Positions 1 through 8,212 are shown, numbered from the stretch's first letter. The stretch is DNA of 37,345 nucleotides from Candidatus Competibacteraceae bacterium (GCA_014879445.1 JACSSC010000011.1:1-37345); one strand, 5' to 3'. Numbers and translations are program-made. Notes: generated by a model from the sequence alone, not told the origin.

Positions 1-4
1 TCCG

Positions 5-37
5 TCGTCGGCAGCGTCAGATGTGTATAAGAGACAG
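5..37. other. Nextera-type transposase adapter (not genomic)
   Basis: These 33 bases match the Illumina Nextera read-1 adapter, ending in the 19-bp mosaic end AGATGTGTATAAGAGACAG at 19-37. The four bases before it are probably read error or further adapter. Genomic sequence starts at about base 38. This is recognised from memory of the adapter and is an untrimmed library artefact, not an insertion sequence. Confidence 0.97.
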
Positions 38-118
38 GTGTATGCTTACAAGTTGAATGTGCTGACGAATTTGGGTGAGGTATTTGAGTATTATGGACAT
101 GTGAACTTGATAAGATAA
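38..118 (+). CDS. C-terminal fragment of a T9SS type B sorting-domain protein (5' end missing)
   Basis: An open frame runs from the adapter junction to the TAA at 116-118 and encodes 26 residues ending in GHVNLIR. The pattern VYxYKLNV, then a Gly-Glu turn, then GxVxLIR at the extreme C-terminus is that of the CHU_C / gliding-motility-associated C-terminal domain, the type B signal for type IX secretion. The rest of the gene lies off the contig, so the passenger function cannot be known. It is probably a large secreted or surface-attached protein. Only the last strand of the domain is visible, so the family call is inference from a short motif. Confidence 0.6.
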   Translation: MYAYKLNVLTNLGEVFEYYGHVNLIR

Positions 119-139
119 AATATTATCTATAACGAAATA

Positions 140-177
140 AAAGAAGCAGTATCATTGATGCTGCTTCTTTCATTTTT
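140..177. terminator. Bidirectional intrinsic terminator between convergent genes
   Basis: AAAGAAGCAG (140-149) pairs perfectly with CTGCTTCTTT (161-170). The stem can continue inward by four more pairs (one a G-T wobble), leaving a three-base loop. A T-rich run follows on the plus strand, and A-rich DNA precedes it for the minus strand. It sits between the sorting-domain gene ending at 118 and the minus-strand gene ending at 198, so it can serve both. Confidence 0.85.
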
Positions 178-197
178 AGAGATGCTGAGAGTATTCT

Positions 198-773
198 TTA
201 AGAATTCATTTTATATTTCTCAGAAAGTTGAGGAAAGAATAAAAAGAAATATTTTTCGAGTTCGGGATAATGCTGATTGAAAAGAATGATTGTGCTATCA
301 GCGTGTGTAAATAGGGGAGTTCGGTGGTTGAGGTTATAAATGGTTTTCCTTATGTAGTCGGGATATTGGTAGTTAGATAGCCAGCGATGAGCTTTCATAC
401 GAGAATACATGAATGAGAACTTGTCAGTAAAAAAATCAGCATGTTGATCGAGGATTTGATAAATATAATTTTCGTAAAGATGAAGAGGTTGAGTATGAAA
501 CTGCAGCCAATGTTGAGCAAGAAAATGATCGAATAGCACATCAACAATTACAGCTGCATAGTGTCGAATTTGAGGAAAGAAGACAGCACGACATGAAGCA
601 ACAACAGGGTGAGAGTCAGTAAATAGATCAACCATTCGATGATGTTGAATACCTGCTTGAATAGAAGGAGGCATTCGATTGAAAGCAGAGAGGTTGATAG
701 AATCCGCAATCAGATTACCTGTAATAAACTCAGGATTTTGTCCGGCTAAATATGCATGCGCCAAAAAATTCAC
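198..773 (-). CDS. Acyl carrier protein phosphodiesterase family protein (AcpH-like, DUF479)
   Basis: The predicted 191-residue protein begins VNFLAHAYLAG (first residue read as fMet), close to the MNFLAHxHLA start of AcpH/YajB. Later come GNLIADS, IQHHRMVDLFTDSHP and VDVLFDHFLAQHW, the His/Asp-rich metal-site segments of the family. Family members remove the 4'-phosphopantetheine arm from holo-ACP. Length matches E. coli AcpH (about 193 aa). I chose the GTG at 773. The in-frame ATG at 806 adds an unrelated 11-residue leader and lies upstream of the -7-like box at 796-789. The gene diverges from the hydrolase at 828 and converges on the terminator at 140-177. Enzymatic activity in Bacteroidota is inferred, not shown. 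Confidence 0.85.
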   Translation of the reverse strand: MNFLAHAYLAGQNPEFITGNLIADSINLSAFNRMPPSIQAGIQHHRMVDLFTDSHPVVASCRAVFFPQIRHYAAVIVDVLFDHFLAQHWLQFHTQPLHLYENYIYQILDQHADFFTDKFSFMYSRMKAHRWLSNYQYPDYIRKTIYNLNHRTPLFTHADSTIILFNQHYPELEKYFFLFFPQLSEKYKMNS

Positions 774-788
774 AGGAAGTAATTTAGG

Positions 789-814
789 CAAATCTATACA
801 TTTCATTACATTTG
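789..814. promoter_or_regulatory. Back-to-back Bacteroidota -7 boxes for a divergent gene pair
   Basis: The plus strand carries TACATTTG at 807-814, and the minus strand reads TAGATTTG from 796 to 789. Both fit the Bacteroidota -7 consensus TAnnTTTG. Transcription would start about 7 bases further on, near 821 rightward and near 782 leftward. The leaders would be very short before the ATG at 828 and the GTG at 773. I find no convincing -33 TTTG at normal spacing for either box. Confidence 0.4.
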
Positions 815-827
815 TTATATGATACAA

Positions 828-1628
828 ATGTCAATCCACGAAACACCATACGGCCATCTTCATGTTCAACAATCGGGTGAAGGGACACCGGTGCTATGGT
901 TGCACGGTTTTTTAGAGAATCTGAATATTTTTCATCCTTTGATACGGATGTATCAAAAGCCGGCCAAGCATATATTGATAGATTTGCCCGGTTATGGCAT
1001 ATCGAGTGCAGATGATGCGTTTGATTTCAGTATGCCCAAGATGGCAGAAGCCGTGAATCATATTTTAGCAAAACTATCTATTACGAATGCACATATTATT
1101 GCACACTCGATGGGAGGATATGTTGCGTTGCAATTAGCAGATAAATATCCAGACCGTATAAAATCGTTGTTGCTAATGCACTCGACAGCTGTTGATGATA
1201 ATGAACAAAAGAAGCAGAATCGGAATCGAACGATTGAAGTAGTTCGACAAGATTATACGATACTTTTAAACGAGTTTTATCGGAATCTTTTTTATGAGGC
1301 AAATCGTGAACGATTTGCCGGCGAAATAGAATACATACGTCGAAATGCTGGTGAGTATATCACAGCCGAAACCATAATAAGATCGTTGGAGGGAATGCGT
1401 GATAGGCCATCAATGATAGATATGCTTAAGAATAGGAAATTTAAGCTGCGATATATGATTGGTCGTCATGATCCTCTTTTTATAGCATCGGAGTTGATTG
1501 CGCAGGCGCTGGATGTTGATGCTGATTGTGATGTGTTGGAAATGTCGGGGCATATGGGATACATTGAAGAGAAAGAGAAGTGTCTATCATTGATAACATC
1601 ATTTGTAGAGAGTTCAGAAAGCGTATAG
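828..1628 (+). CDS. Alpha/beta hydrolase fold protein
   Basis: A 266-residue single-domain alpha/beta hydrolase. The oxyanion segment LHGF lies at residues 25-28. The nucleophile elbow is AHSMGG with Ser94, the acid is probably Asp215 in GRHDP, and the base is His242 in SGHMGY, so the full catalytic triad is present in order. The family includes esterases, lipases and C-C bond hydrolases, and the substrate cannot be told from sequence. There is no signal peptide, so it is cytoplasmic. An ATG three codons upstream (819) is in frame, but 828 follows the -7 box at 807-814 better. A GC-rich structured element, not a gene, separates it from the next gene. Confidence 0.9.
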   Translation: MSIHETPYGHLHVQQSGEGTPVLWLHGFLENLNIFHPLIRMYQKPAKHILIDLPGYGISSADDAFDFSMPKMAEAVNHILAKLSITNAHIIAHSMGGYVALQLADKYPDRIKSLLLMHSTAVDDNEQKKQNRNRTIEVVRQDYTILLNEFYRNLFYEANRERFAGEIEYIRRNAGEYITAETIIRSLEGMRDRPSMIDMLKNRKFKLRYMIGRHDPLFIASELIAQALDVDADCDVLEMSGHMGYIEEKEKCLSLITSFVESSESV

Positions 1629-1635
1629 GATTACC

Positions 1636-1790
1636 GGGCGGGATGCGGCCCCGATTGCAGCGGAAAGCCCGGAATGGCGGCGGCCTGTCAGCGTTGACGT
1701 GGCAGGGGCTTTAAAGAAAGACCATTGCCACGACAGTACGATGCGGCTGCCGGCATGAGGACTTGCAGAGGAAAGCGGGAAATGCCGCCC
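1636..1790. ncRNA. GC-rich structured intergenic element, candidate non-coding RNA
   Basis: This segment is strikingly GC-rich against AT-rich flanks and holds no convincing gene. Its ends pair: GGGCGG (1636-1641) with CCGCCC (1785-1790). Inside, AAAGCCC (1664-1670) pairs with GGGCTTT (1706-1712), or alternatively GCCCC (1648-1652) with GGGGC (1705-1709). GTCA/TGAC forms a tetraloop hairpin at 1687-1698, and ATGC/GCAT pairs at 1741-1756. The motif TGCAG-(C/A)-GGAAAGC occurs twice, near 1656-1668 and 1764-1775. Similar GC-rich intergenic elements are, from memory, common in Bacteroidota, and the Rfam Flavo-1 motif is one candidate. Strand and identity are unproven, and no promoter is evident. 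Confidence 0.5.
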
Positions 1791-1846
1791 AAAGCACAAA
1801 ATAAAAGAAACAGAGAGTAAGCGTAATTTTTTAGTTACTTTGTGGC

Positions 1847-2620
1847 ATGAAGTTTTTGATAAGTATAGCCACTCGACTGATACCTCGGCGATATTTGCAT
1901 AGGGTGAGTCATGCAGTGCTTCGCATTGTTGGATTATTTTATAGAGGGAATGTTTATGAGGATCCGATAACGGGCATTACTTACCGAAAGATGTTGCCGT
2001 ATGGGAGAATGCATTCAAGGAGTAATGCATTGGCACCTGATTCGATGTCGTTGGAGCGACATAGGTTGATATGGCTGTATTTGCGTGATAGAACTGATTT
2101 TTTTACCTCACATTATAAGGTATTGCATATAGCGCCGGAGTATTGTTTCATCAAGCGCTTTAGGAGAATGAGAAATCTGCATTATACGACAGGAGATTTG
2201 GAATCGCCTTGGGCGGATGTGAAGATGGACATTAATGCAATGCCCTTTGCCGATCGAACTTATGATGTAGTGATTTGCAATCATGTGTTGGAGCATATAC
2301 CTGATGATGTACACGCCATGCGTGAAATATACAGAGTAATGAAGCCGGGCGGTTGGGCGATACTTCAAGTGCCTATGCGCTATGATATGGATATAACAGA
2401 TGAAGATATCAGCATTACGGATCCGTCAGAGCGTGAACGACGATTTTTGCAGCGCGATCATTTTAGGTTGTATGGTCGCGACTATGCCGACCGGCTCAAA
2501 CAAGCAGGATTTGAGGTGGAAGAGAACAAGCTTGTTTGGGAATTGCCAGTTGAGTTGGTAAAAAGGTATGTATTGCCTGAAAATGAAGTATTGTATATAG
2601 CCCGAAGAAAAAAAGATTGA
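1847..2620 (+). CDS. Class I SAM-dependent methyltransferase (Methyltransf_11 type)
   Basis: A 257-residue protein with a basic N-terminal extension and a Rossmann methyltransferase core. In order come VLHIAPE (a diverged motif I), the acidic motif II region TGDLESP, DVVICNHVLEHI (motif IV) and YRVMKPGGWAILQVP (motifs V and VI). The C-terminal RDHFRLYGRDYADRLKQAGF is typical of methyltransferases near polysaccharide genes. The substrate is unknown. Its stop codon overlaps the TTG start of the next gene (TTGA at 2617-2620), so the two are translationally coupled. Methylation of a surface sugar or its carrier is therefore a reasonable but unproven guess. Confidence 0.88.
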   Translation: MKFLISIATRLIPRRYLHRVSHAVLRIVGLFYRGNVYEDPITGITYRKMLPYGRMHSRSNALAPDSMSLERHRLIWLYLRDRTDFFTSHYKVLHIAPEYCFIKRFRRMRNLHYTTGDLESPWADVKMDINAMPFADRTYDVVICNHVLEHIPDDVHAMREIYRVMKPGGWAILQVPMRYDMDITDEDISITDPSERERRFLQRDHFRLYGRDYADRLKQAGFEVEENKLVWELPVELVKRYVLPENEVLYIARRKKD

Positions 2621-4485
2621 AAGCAGTAATATTAGCCGGAGGAAAAGGAACGAGATTGGGAGATTTGACAAAAGAAATTCCCAAACCCATGCTGCCTGTT
2701 TGTGGAAGACCACTATTAGAGTATCACCTAACACTTTTGAAGCGATATAACATTACGGAAGTGTGGATTATGGTCAACTATTTGAAAGATGTTATCATTT
2801 CGCATTTTGGAAATGGCGAAGCTTGGGGCGTGCAAATACACTATTATGAAGAAGCAGAGCCGCTTGGCACGACAGGAGGAATTAAAGCAATTGAGCATGT
2901 ATTGCAAGAAGATTTTTTAGTGTTGTATGGAGATGTGATGGTAGAAATGGATTTGTCTCGACTAATAGATTTTCATCAACAACATAATGCTGATGCTACT
3001 TTGGTGTTGCATCCCAACGATCATCCGGCAGACAGTGATTTGGTGGAGCTCGATAAGGAGAAACGAATTATTCGATTTCATGCCAAACCCCATAACTCAG
3101 AATTGTATTACAGGAATTTGGTGAATGCAGGATTGTATGTGATGCGTCCTCAACTGATAAAGAGCATACCGGCAGGATGTGCAGCAGATTTTGGCAGAGA
3201 TATTTTTCCTTCCATCGTTGGCACACATTATTTAGCAGGATATAATACGACTGAATATTTGAAAGATATGGGAACACCTGAACGGTTGCATCGTGTAGAA
3301 AAAGATATCATGTCGGGTAGGGTAGAAAGAAGGAGTTATAGGCACACACAAAAGGCCATATTTTTAGATCGTGATGGCGTATTGAATGATGATACTGATT
3401 TTATTCGTCGTTTGGATGATTTGATTTTGTATCCAGATGTTCCAGAAGCCGTAAAGCGAATTAATGATAGTGATTATGCAGCCATTGTAATCACAAATCA
3501 ATCAGTTGTGGCTCGCAATCTCTGTACAGAGGATTATTTGAGACAGATACATAATAAACTTGAAACAGATCTTGGGAAGTCCCATGCCTGGTTGGATGAT
3601 ATTTATTATTGCCCTCATCATCCGCATAGAGGATATCCGGAAGAGAATACAGCATTAAAAATTGAATGTGAGTGTAGAAAACCCAAGCCCGGCATGTTGT
3701 TGCAGGCGGCAAAGGATTATTGTATAGATTTATCTGCATCATGGATGCTGGGTGATAATGAGCGTGATATTGAGGCAGGACGCGCTGCCGGTTGTTATAC
3801 GGTAGGTTTGGCAACCGGAAAAGGATTAAGGCAGACACAGATTTTCCCGGATTATTTCTTTTTCTCTCTTCGAGAAGCTATTGATTTTATACTTGACGAT
3901 CCTTTATATGATACCGCTGTAAGAATGTATAAATCATATCAGCAAGCAGATAAACGCCCTTATATTATAGCTATTGGCGGTAATACAAGAAGTGGAAAGA
4001 GTACACTTACAACCTACGCAAAATCGTATTTCAAAAAAAAGGGAATGAGTGTATTTTGTATTCGATTGGATGATTGGATATTGCCACCATCAGGTCGCAA
4101 ACATCCACACGATATTTATCAGGTATTTCAGTTGGAAAAGTTAAACCAGGATTTGGAAAAAATTCGAATTGGAGAGGAAGTTGTTTTGCCCGGATATGCG
4201 GCACATCCTATGCGTAAACCTATAGCTGTAAACTATGAATATAATTGTGAAGATGTGATTATTGTTGAAGGAATATCGGCTATGGAATTACCCTTTGTGC
4301 AATCACAAGCTCATTTGAAAATATATACATCCATAGATTTTACAACATTAAAAGAACGATTATATGCTTTGTATAAATGGAAGGGATTCCCAGATGAAGC
4401 CATAGATAGTAAGTGGAATGAGCGTCTTGAGCCGGAATATTATAGGATAGAAAAAGGTCGTCATGTAGCCGATTGGATTTTGTAA
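2617..4485 (+). CDS. Three-domain fusion: sugar nucleotidyltransferase, HAD (GmhB-like) phosphatase, P-loop kinase
   Basis: A 622-residue cytoplasmic protein made of three enzyme modules. Residues 1-235 are an NTP_transferase domain, with LAGGKGTRL at 6-14, the KP of IPKPML at 21-26, and YGD at 104-106. Residues 245-428 are a HAD-IIIA phosphatase with DRDGVLN (Asp251, Asp253), TNQS (293-296), a GmhB-type zinc site (Cys332, His334, Cys351, Cys353) and GDNERD (379-384). Residues 446-622 are a uridine-kinase-like P-loop kinase with Walker A GNTRSGKS (455-462) and RLDDW. The first two modules resemble HddC (heptose-1-phosphate guanylyltransferase) and GmhB (heptose-1,7-bisphosphate 7-phosphatase). 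The third could supply the missing 1-kinase step, and that is inference. The TTG start is forced, because the family motif begins there. Confidence 0.88.
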   Translation: MKAVILAGGKGTRLGDLTKEIPKPMLPVCGRPLLEYHLTLLKRYNITEVWIMVNYLKDVIISHFGNGEAWGVQIHYYEEAEPLGTTGGIKAIEHVLQEDFLVLYGDVMVEMDLSRLIDFHQQHNADATLVLHPNDHPADSDLVELDKEKRIIRFHAKPHNSELYYRNLVNAGLYVMRPQLIKSIPAGCAADFGRDIFPSIVGTHYLAGYNTTEYLKDMGTPERLHRVEKDIMSGRVERRSYRHTQKAIFLDRDGVLNDDTDFIRRLDDLILYPDVPEAVKRINDSDYAAIVITNQSVVARNLCTEDYLRQIHNKLETDLGKSHAWLDDIYYCPHHPHRGYPEENTALKIECECRKPKPGMLLQAAKDYCIDLSASWMLGDNERDIEAGRAAGCYTVGLATGKGLRQTQIFPDYFFFSLREAIDFILDDPLYDTAVRMYKSYQQADKRPYIIAIGGNTRSGKSTLTTYAKSYFKKKGMSVFCIRLDDWILPPSGRKHPHDIYQVFQLEKLNQDLEKIRIGEEVVLPGYAAHPMRKPIAVNYEYNCEDVIIVEGISAMELPFVQSQAHLKIYTSIDFTTLKERLYALYKWKGFPDEAIDSKWNERLEPEYYRIEKGRHVADWIL

Positions 4486-4499
4486 TACAGATTGAAGCG

Positions 4500-5438
4500 A
4501 TGAGCCAGTCATTATATTCTGATTATTCTTCATACATACGCAAGCTTTTTGGAGAGCGAGTACAAAAGATTTCGCTAAATACAGGTTATGGTTGTCCGAA
4601 CCGCGATGGAACAAGAGGTTATGGAGGTTGTACGTATTGCAATATTCATACATTTAGTCCTGATTATTGTAAGCCACAAAAGTCGGTGAGTCAGCAATTA
4701 TCTGAAGGAATTCAATTTTTTTCAGCTCGATATCAATCACAAAAATATTTGGCCTATTTTCAATCATATACAAATACATATGCGTCGTTTGATTTGCTTA
4801 AGCAAACCTATGAAGAGGCCTTAACTCATCCAGGCGTGGTAGGATTAGTTGTGGGAACAAGGCCCGATTGTATTTCGGATGAGATTGCTGCTATGTTCTC
4901 TGACTTAGCAACAAGATGTTATGTATCTGTAGAGTTGGGAGTGGAGAGTACGATTAATCGCACGTTGGAGTTGGTAAATCGATGTCATACTTTTGAAGAA
5001 ACACAGGATGCTTATGCCCTATTAAAAAACAGAGGTATGGATCTGGGTGCTCATATCATCATAGGTTTACCTGGAGAGAATGAAGAGGACATGTTGAGAC
5101 ATGCAGATACATTGTCGGCATTGCCGATTCAGACGCTTAAGATACATCAGTTGCAGATTGTAAAGCATACACGTATGGCAATGCAGTATGAGCAAGAACC
5201 GTCAATGTTTCGTTTGTTTGATTTGGAAGCATATATTGATTTTATGGCGCGGTTTACAGCGCGATTGCGTTCGGATATTGTAATTGAGCGTTTCAGTAGC
5301 GAGTCGCCAGATCGTTTATTAATTGCGCCTAAATGGAATGGAATCAAGAATTTTGAAATTTCACATCGTGTAAAGAAAAAAATGATGGAGAAAGGGTTAT
5401 ATCAGGGTTGTGATTTCAGGAATTCAAAAGAAGGATAA
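4500..5438 (+). CDS. Radical SAM protein of the TIGR01212 (YhcC-like) family
   Basis: A 312-residue protein. The iron-sulfur motif is Cys-x11-Cys-x2-Cys (CPNRDGTRGYGGCTYC), the extended spacing that marks the YhcC/TIGR01212 group. It is preceded by KISLNTGYG, the usual entry strand. Downstream are GTRPDCI, VELGVES and HIIIGLPGE, the conserved barrel strands. The family's reaction is not established. I chose the ATG at 4500, since the TTG at 4473 would overlap the upstream gene and add nine unrelated residues. Only 14 bp separate it from the fusion gene, so the two are probably cotranscribed. It ends 2 bp short of the convergent pdxH. Confidence 0.9.
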   Translation: MSQSLYSDYSSYIRKLFGERVQKISLNTGYGCPNRDGTRGYGGCTYCNIHTFSPDYCKPQKSVSQQLSEGIQFFSARYQSQKYLAYFQSYTNTYASFDLLKQTYEEALTHPGVVGLVVGTRPDCISDEIAAMFSDLATRCYVSVELGVESTINRTLELVNRCHTFEETQDAYALLKNRGMDLGAHIIIGLPGENEEDMLRHADTLSALPIQTLKIHQLQIVKHTRMAMQYEQEPSMFRLFDLEAYIDFMARFTARLRSDIVIERFSSESPDRLLIAPKWNGIKNFEISHRVKKKMMEKGLYQGCDFRNSKEG

Positions 5439-5440
5439 TG

Positions 5441-6088
5441 TTAGGGAGCCAGGCGTTCAATCATCCAATCATTAGGAGAGGTGAGCCGGTATCTAATTCT
5501 GTCGTGAAGGCGCGAAGGCCGGCCTTGCCAAAATTCAAACAAAGTAGGAACCACTCTAAACCCACCCCAGTGAGGCGGCTTTTCAATAACAGTTTGGTTT
5601 TTAAATTTGTTTTCAAAAGTTTTTACCTGATCTTCGATTACTTGACGAGAAGAAATAACACGACTTTGCGGAGAAGCCCATGCAGAAATTTGACTTTCAA
5701 TAGGGCGTGATTGAAAATATTCGGTAGATTCAAGTATGCTGATTTTGCCGGCTAATCCATCAATGCGAACTTGTCGTTCGAGTTCAACCCAAAAAAAAGT
5801 GAGAGAAACATGTGGGTTATGTTGGATATGAAGAGATTTTTCAGATTCATAATTGGTATAAAAAACCAATCCTTGTTGATCAAAATTTCGCAATAATACG
5901 ATTCGGCTGTGAGGTCGCTGATGTTCATCAACGGTTGCAAGCGTCATGGCATTGGGCTCGTTAATACCTGAGTTGGCAGCTTCTGCCATCCACCTTTCGA
6001 ATTGTATGAAAGGATTAGGAGAAACATCTTGTTGAGATAATCCCATCAACGAATAATCTTTCCGAAGTTTTGACAGAAAATCTTTCAT
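5441..6088 (-). CDS. pdxH: Pyridoxamine/pyridoxine 5'-phosphate oxidase
   Basis: A 215-residue FMN enzyme that oxidises pyridoxine or pyridoxamine 5'-phosphate to pyridoxal 5'-phosphate, the last step of vitamin B6 synthesis and salvage. The FMN-binding segment RPHSRIVLLRNFD and the C-terminal signature FEFWQGRPSRLHDR (PROSITE PdxH pattern) are intact, and the length is normal. The ATG at 6088 is preferred. The alternative three codons upstream is a TTG. The gene stands alone on the minus strand, and its stop is 2 bp from the stop of the radical SAM gene. Confidence 0.97.
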   Translation of the reverse strand: MKDFLSKLRKDYSLMGLSQQDVSPNPFIQFERWMAEAANSGINEPNAMTLATVDEHQRPHSRIVLLRNFDQQGLVFYTNYESEKSLHIQHNPHVSLTFFWVELERQVRIDGLAGKISILESTEYFQSRPIESQISAWASPQSRVISSRQVIEDQVKTFENKFKNQTVIEKPPHWGGFRVVPTLFEFWQGRPSRLHDRIRYRLTSPNDWMIERLAP

Positions 6089-6202
6089 GATTGGCAATTA
6101 TTATTCGAAGTTACAAAAAATGTATTCACGGTTGGATAAAGAATAATATAAATTATTCAATGATATGCTTTCAGATTTGACATACATCTGTATTTTTATG
6201 GA

Positions 6203-8113
6203 GTGAAACAAAAAACAGACGTAATCATTTCATGGATGTTGCCATTGCTTATTATAATCGTGGCAATGCTTTTACGCATATGGAATGTAGGCGAACTAAG
6301 TATGTCGAATGATGAGCTTAGTGCTTTGTTTCGGCTAGAGGCATCTTCTATAGCGGAGCTTTGGCAGAAGGGTGTGATGGTAGATGGGCATCCGGCATTT
6401 GTGCAGACCTTCTTGTATTTATGGCTTCAGATTTTCCCCCAAGACCCCTTGATGATAAGATTACCTTTCGTTTTGGCTGGTGTATTTTCTGTATTTTTTG
6501 CCTATCGTATAGCTTTAAAACAAGTCGGAGAAGGGGCTGCCTTGCTAACCTCAGTTACCATGGCTTGTATGCAGTACTTTATTATCTATAGTCAGCTTGC
6601 TCGCCCGTATGCGTTTGGTTTATTATTTACACTCATGGCTTATGATGCGTGGAGCAGGTGTATGCTGGAGAAAGATCGAAAATTAGGTTTGATTGATTGG
6701 CTATATTTTTTGATGAGTTCTGTATTAGCAATGTACACACATTATTTCAGCTTCCTGATGGTGATATTGTTAGGGGTAGCCGGTTTGTTTTTTATGGGGT
6801 CAGCCAATCGAAAGGGATATTTAATTTCTGGCATGTTAATGATTGTTTTGTTTATTCCTCATATACACATTACTGTCCGTCAATTATCAGAAGGCGGAGT
6901 GGGAGGCCCACAGGGATGGTTGGATAAACCCCGATATGATTTTTTATATCATTACTTTTTTTATGCATTTAACAAGTCATGGTATGTGATAGCTGTATTG
7001 CTGGCGGTTTTACTAATGAGTTGGATTAAGTATAAAAAGCATGAATATAGATCAATGTTGCGTTGTCGTATACTTTGGTTTGGTTTATGGATACTGCCAA
7101 TAATCATAGGATTTTATTATTCGCGATGGCGAAATCCTGTATTACAATATTCTGTCGTGATATTTTCATTTCCGTTTCTTCTATTTTATTTGTTTTCATT
7201 TATTAAGGGATTGTCAAGAAATATGCAGATGGGAGCGGCTATAGTGATGTTGTTGGTGGGATTATATAGCACGGTGATTGAAAAAAAATACTTTCAGCGA
7301 ACACATTGGGCAGAGTTTAAAGATTTAGCTTTGCGAATAACAGAGTGGAAGCGCAGATATGATAATAATATATATCAGTTAGTAGCAGCAAATGCGCCCG
7401 GGTATTTAGGTTTTTATCTCAATCGCAACACGGATGGCATTAACGCTGATGAATATATTCAAGCATTGCCTGAGGATTGGACAAGCTTCAGAAAGAAAAT
7501 CAAGCAAGTTCCAACTCAATATCTTTCATTTTGTTGGTCAAATCAGGTAATACCTATTGAGTGGTTTGAGTTTGTCAGAGAGTCATATCCACATTTATTG
7601 TATCGTCAATATTATTTCAATTCAGAAACTTGGTTGTTTTCGCGTGATGGAACTCAAGAAGGGCTGAAGGACGAGGTACAAAAGAAATTATTTTTCTCAC
7701 CTCATCAAGGTTGGCAGACAGAGTTTGTTGCAGATAGTATAATATGGACAACGCAAGAGGAATACATTTCAACCATTGAAATACCTATTCGGGAGCTCAT
7801 TATCCATAAATCAGATATTTTATATATGCATGGGATATTTGAAACTAGAGATGCATGCAATTTGCACATGGCATTTTCAGTGCATACGCCATCAGGAAAA
7901 ACCGTATTTTGGGAAGCTCGACAGTCAAAATTGCAATGCGAAGACGGAATACTATGTTCGTTTTGGCATGCGATGAGATTTACCTTTAAACCCATGCCAT
8001 GGAATGGCACATTGAAAGCGTATATTTGGAATCCTGACGCTTGTGATGTTGATATAAAAGGACTTAGTATTGAAGTCCGTCCTGGCAATCCGATTATTTA
8101 TGGCTATGATTGA
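6203..8113 (+). CDS. GT39/ArnT-like integral membrane glycosyltransferase
   Basis: A 636-residue polytopic protein with about ten hydrophobic segments in the first 400 residues. The first, PLLIIIVAMLLRIW, is followed by the periplasmic acidic motif SNDELSAL and by DGHPAF. This is the GT-C fold layout of dolichyl-phosphate-mannose mannosyltransferases and ArnT, which take a sugar from a polyprenyl-phosphate donor. The C-terminal 200 residues are soluble and look like a beta-sandwich. Acceptor and sugar are unknown. Start is a GTG at 6203, and no ATG is available near the first membrane helix. It is separated by about 100 bp from divergent pdxH and from porZ. Confidence 0.8.
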   Translation: MKQKTDVIISWMLPLLIIIVAMLLRIWNVGELSMSNDELSALFRLEASSIAELWQKGVMVDGHPAFVQTFLYLWLQIFPQDPLMIRLPFVLAGVFSVFFAYRIALKQVGEGAALLTSVTMACMQYFIIYSQLARPYAFGLLFTLMAYDAWSRCMLEKDRKLGLIDWLYFLMSSVLAMYTHYFSFLMVILLGVAGLFFMGSANRKGYLISGMLMIVLFIPHIHITVRQLSEGGVGGPQGWLDKPRYDFLYHYFFYAFNKSWYVIAVLLAVLLMSWIKYKKHEYRSMLRCRILWFGLWILPIIIGFYYSRWRNPVLQYSVVIFSFPFLLFYLFSFIKGLSRNMQMGAAIVMLLVGLYSTVIEKKYFQRTHWAEFKDLALRITEWKRRYDNNIYQLVAANAPGYLGFYLNRNTDGINADEYIQALPEDWTSFRKKIKQVPTQYLSFCWSNQVIPIEWFEFVRESYPHLLYRQYYFNSETWLFSRDGTQEGLKDEVQKKLFFSPHQGWQTEFVADSIIWTTQEEYISTIEIPIRELIIHKSDILYMHGIFETRDACNLHMAFSVHTPSGKTVFWEARQSKLQCEDGILCSFWHAMRFTFKPMPWNGTLKAYIWNPDACDVDIKGLSIEVRPGNPIIYGYD

Positions 8114-8212
8114 TGGAGGGCGACAAAACCAACCGTGGAAGGACAATAATTTGTACATTTGTCAGTTAAAGGTTGGTGTATTTTGCATACACTATTAGTT
8201 TGATAAGCGAAG

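Noticed and set aside
1614-1799. 61-codon minus-strand frame across the GC-rich element
   Set aside because: GC-rich DNA lacks stop codons by chance. The translation resembles nothing, and the inverted repeats explain the segment better as RNA.
5438-5710. 90-codon plus-strand frame after the radical SAM gene
   Set aside because: It is antisense to pdxH, whose sequence and catalytic signature are clear.
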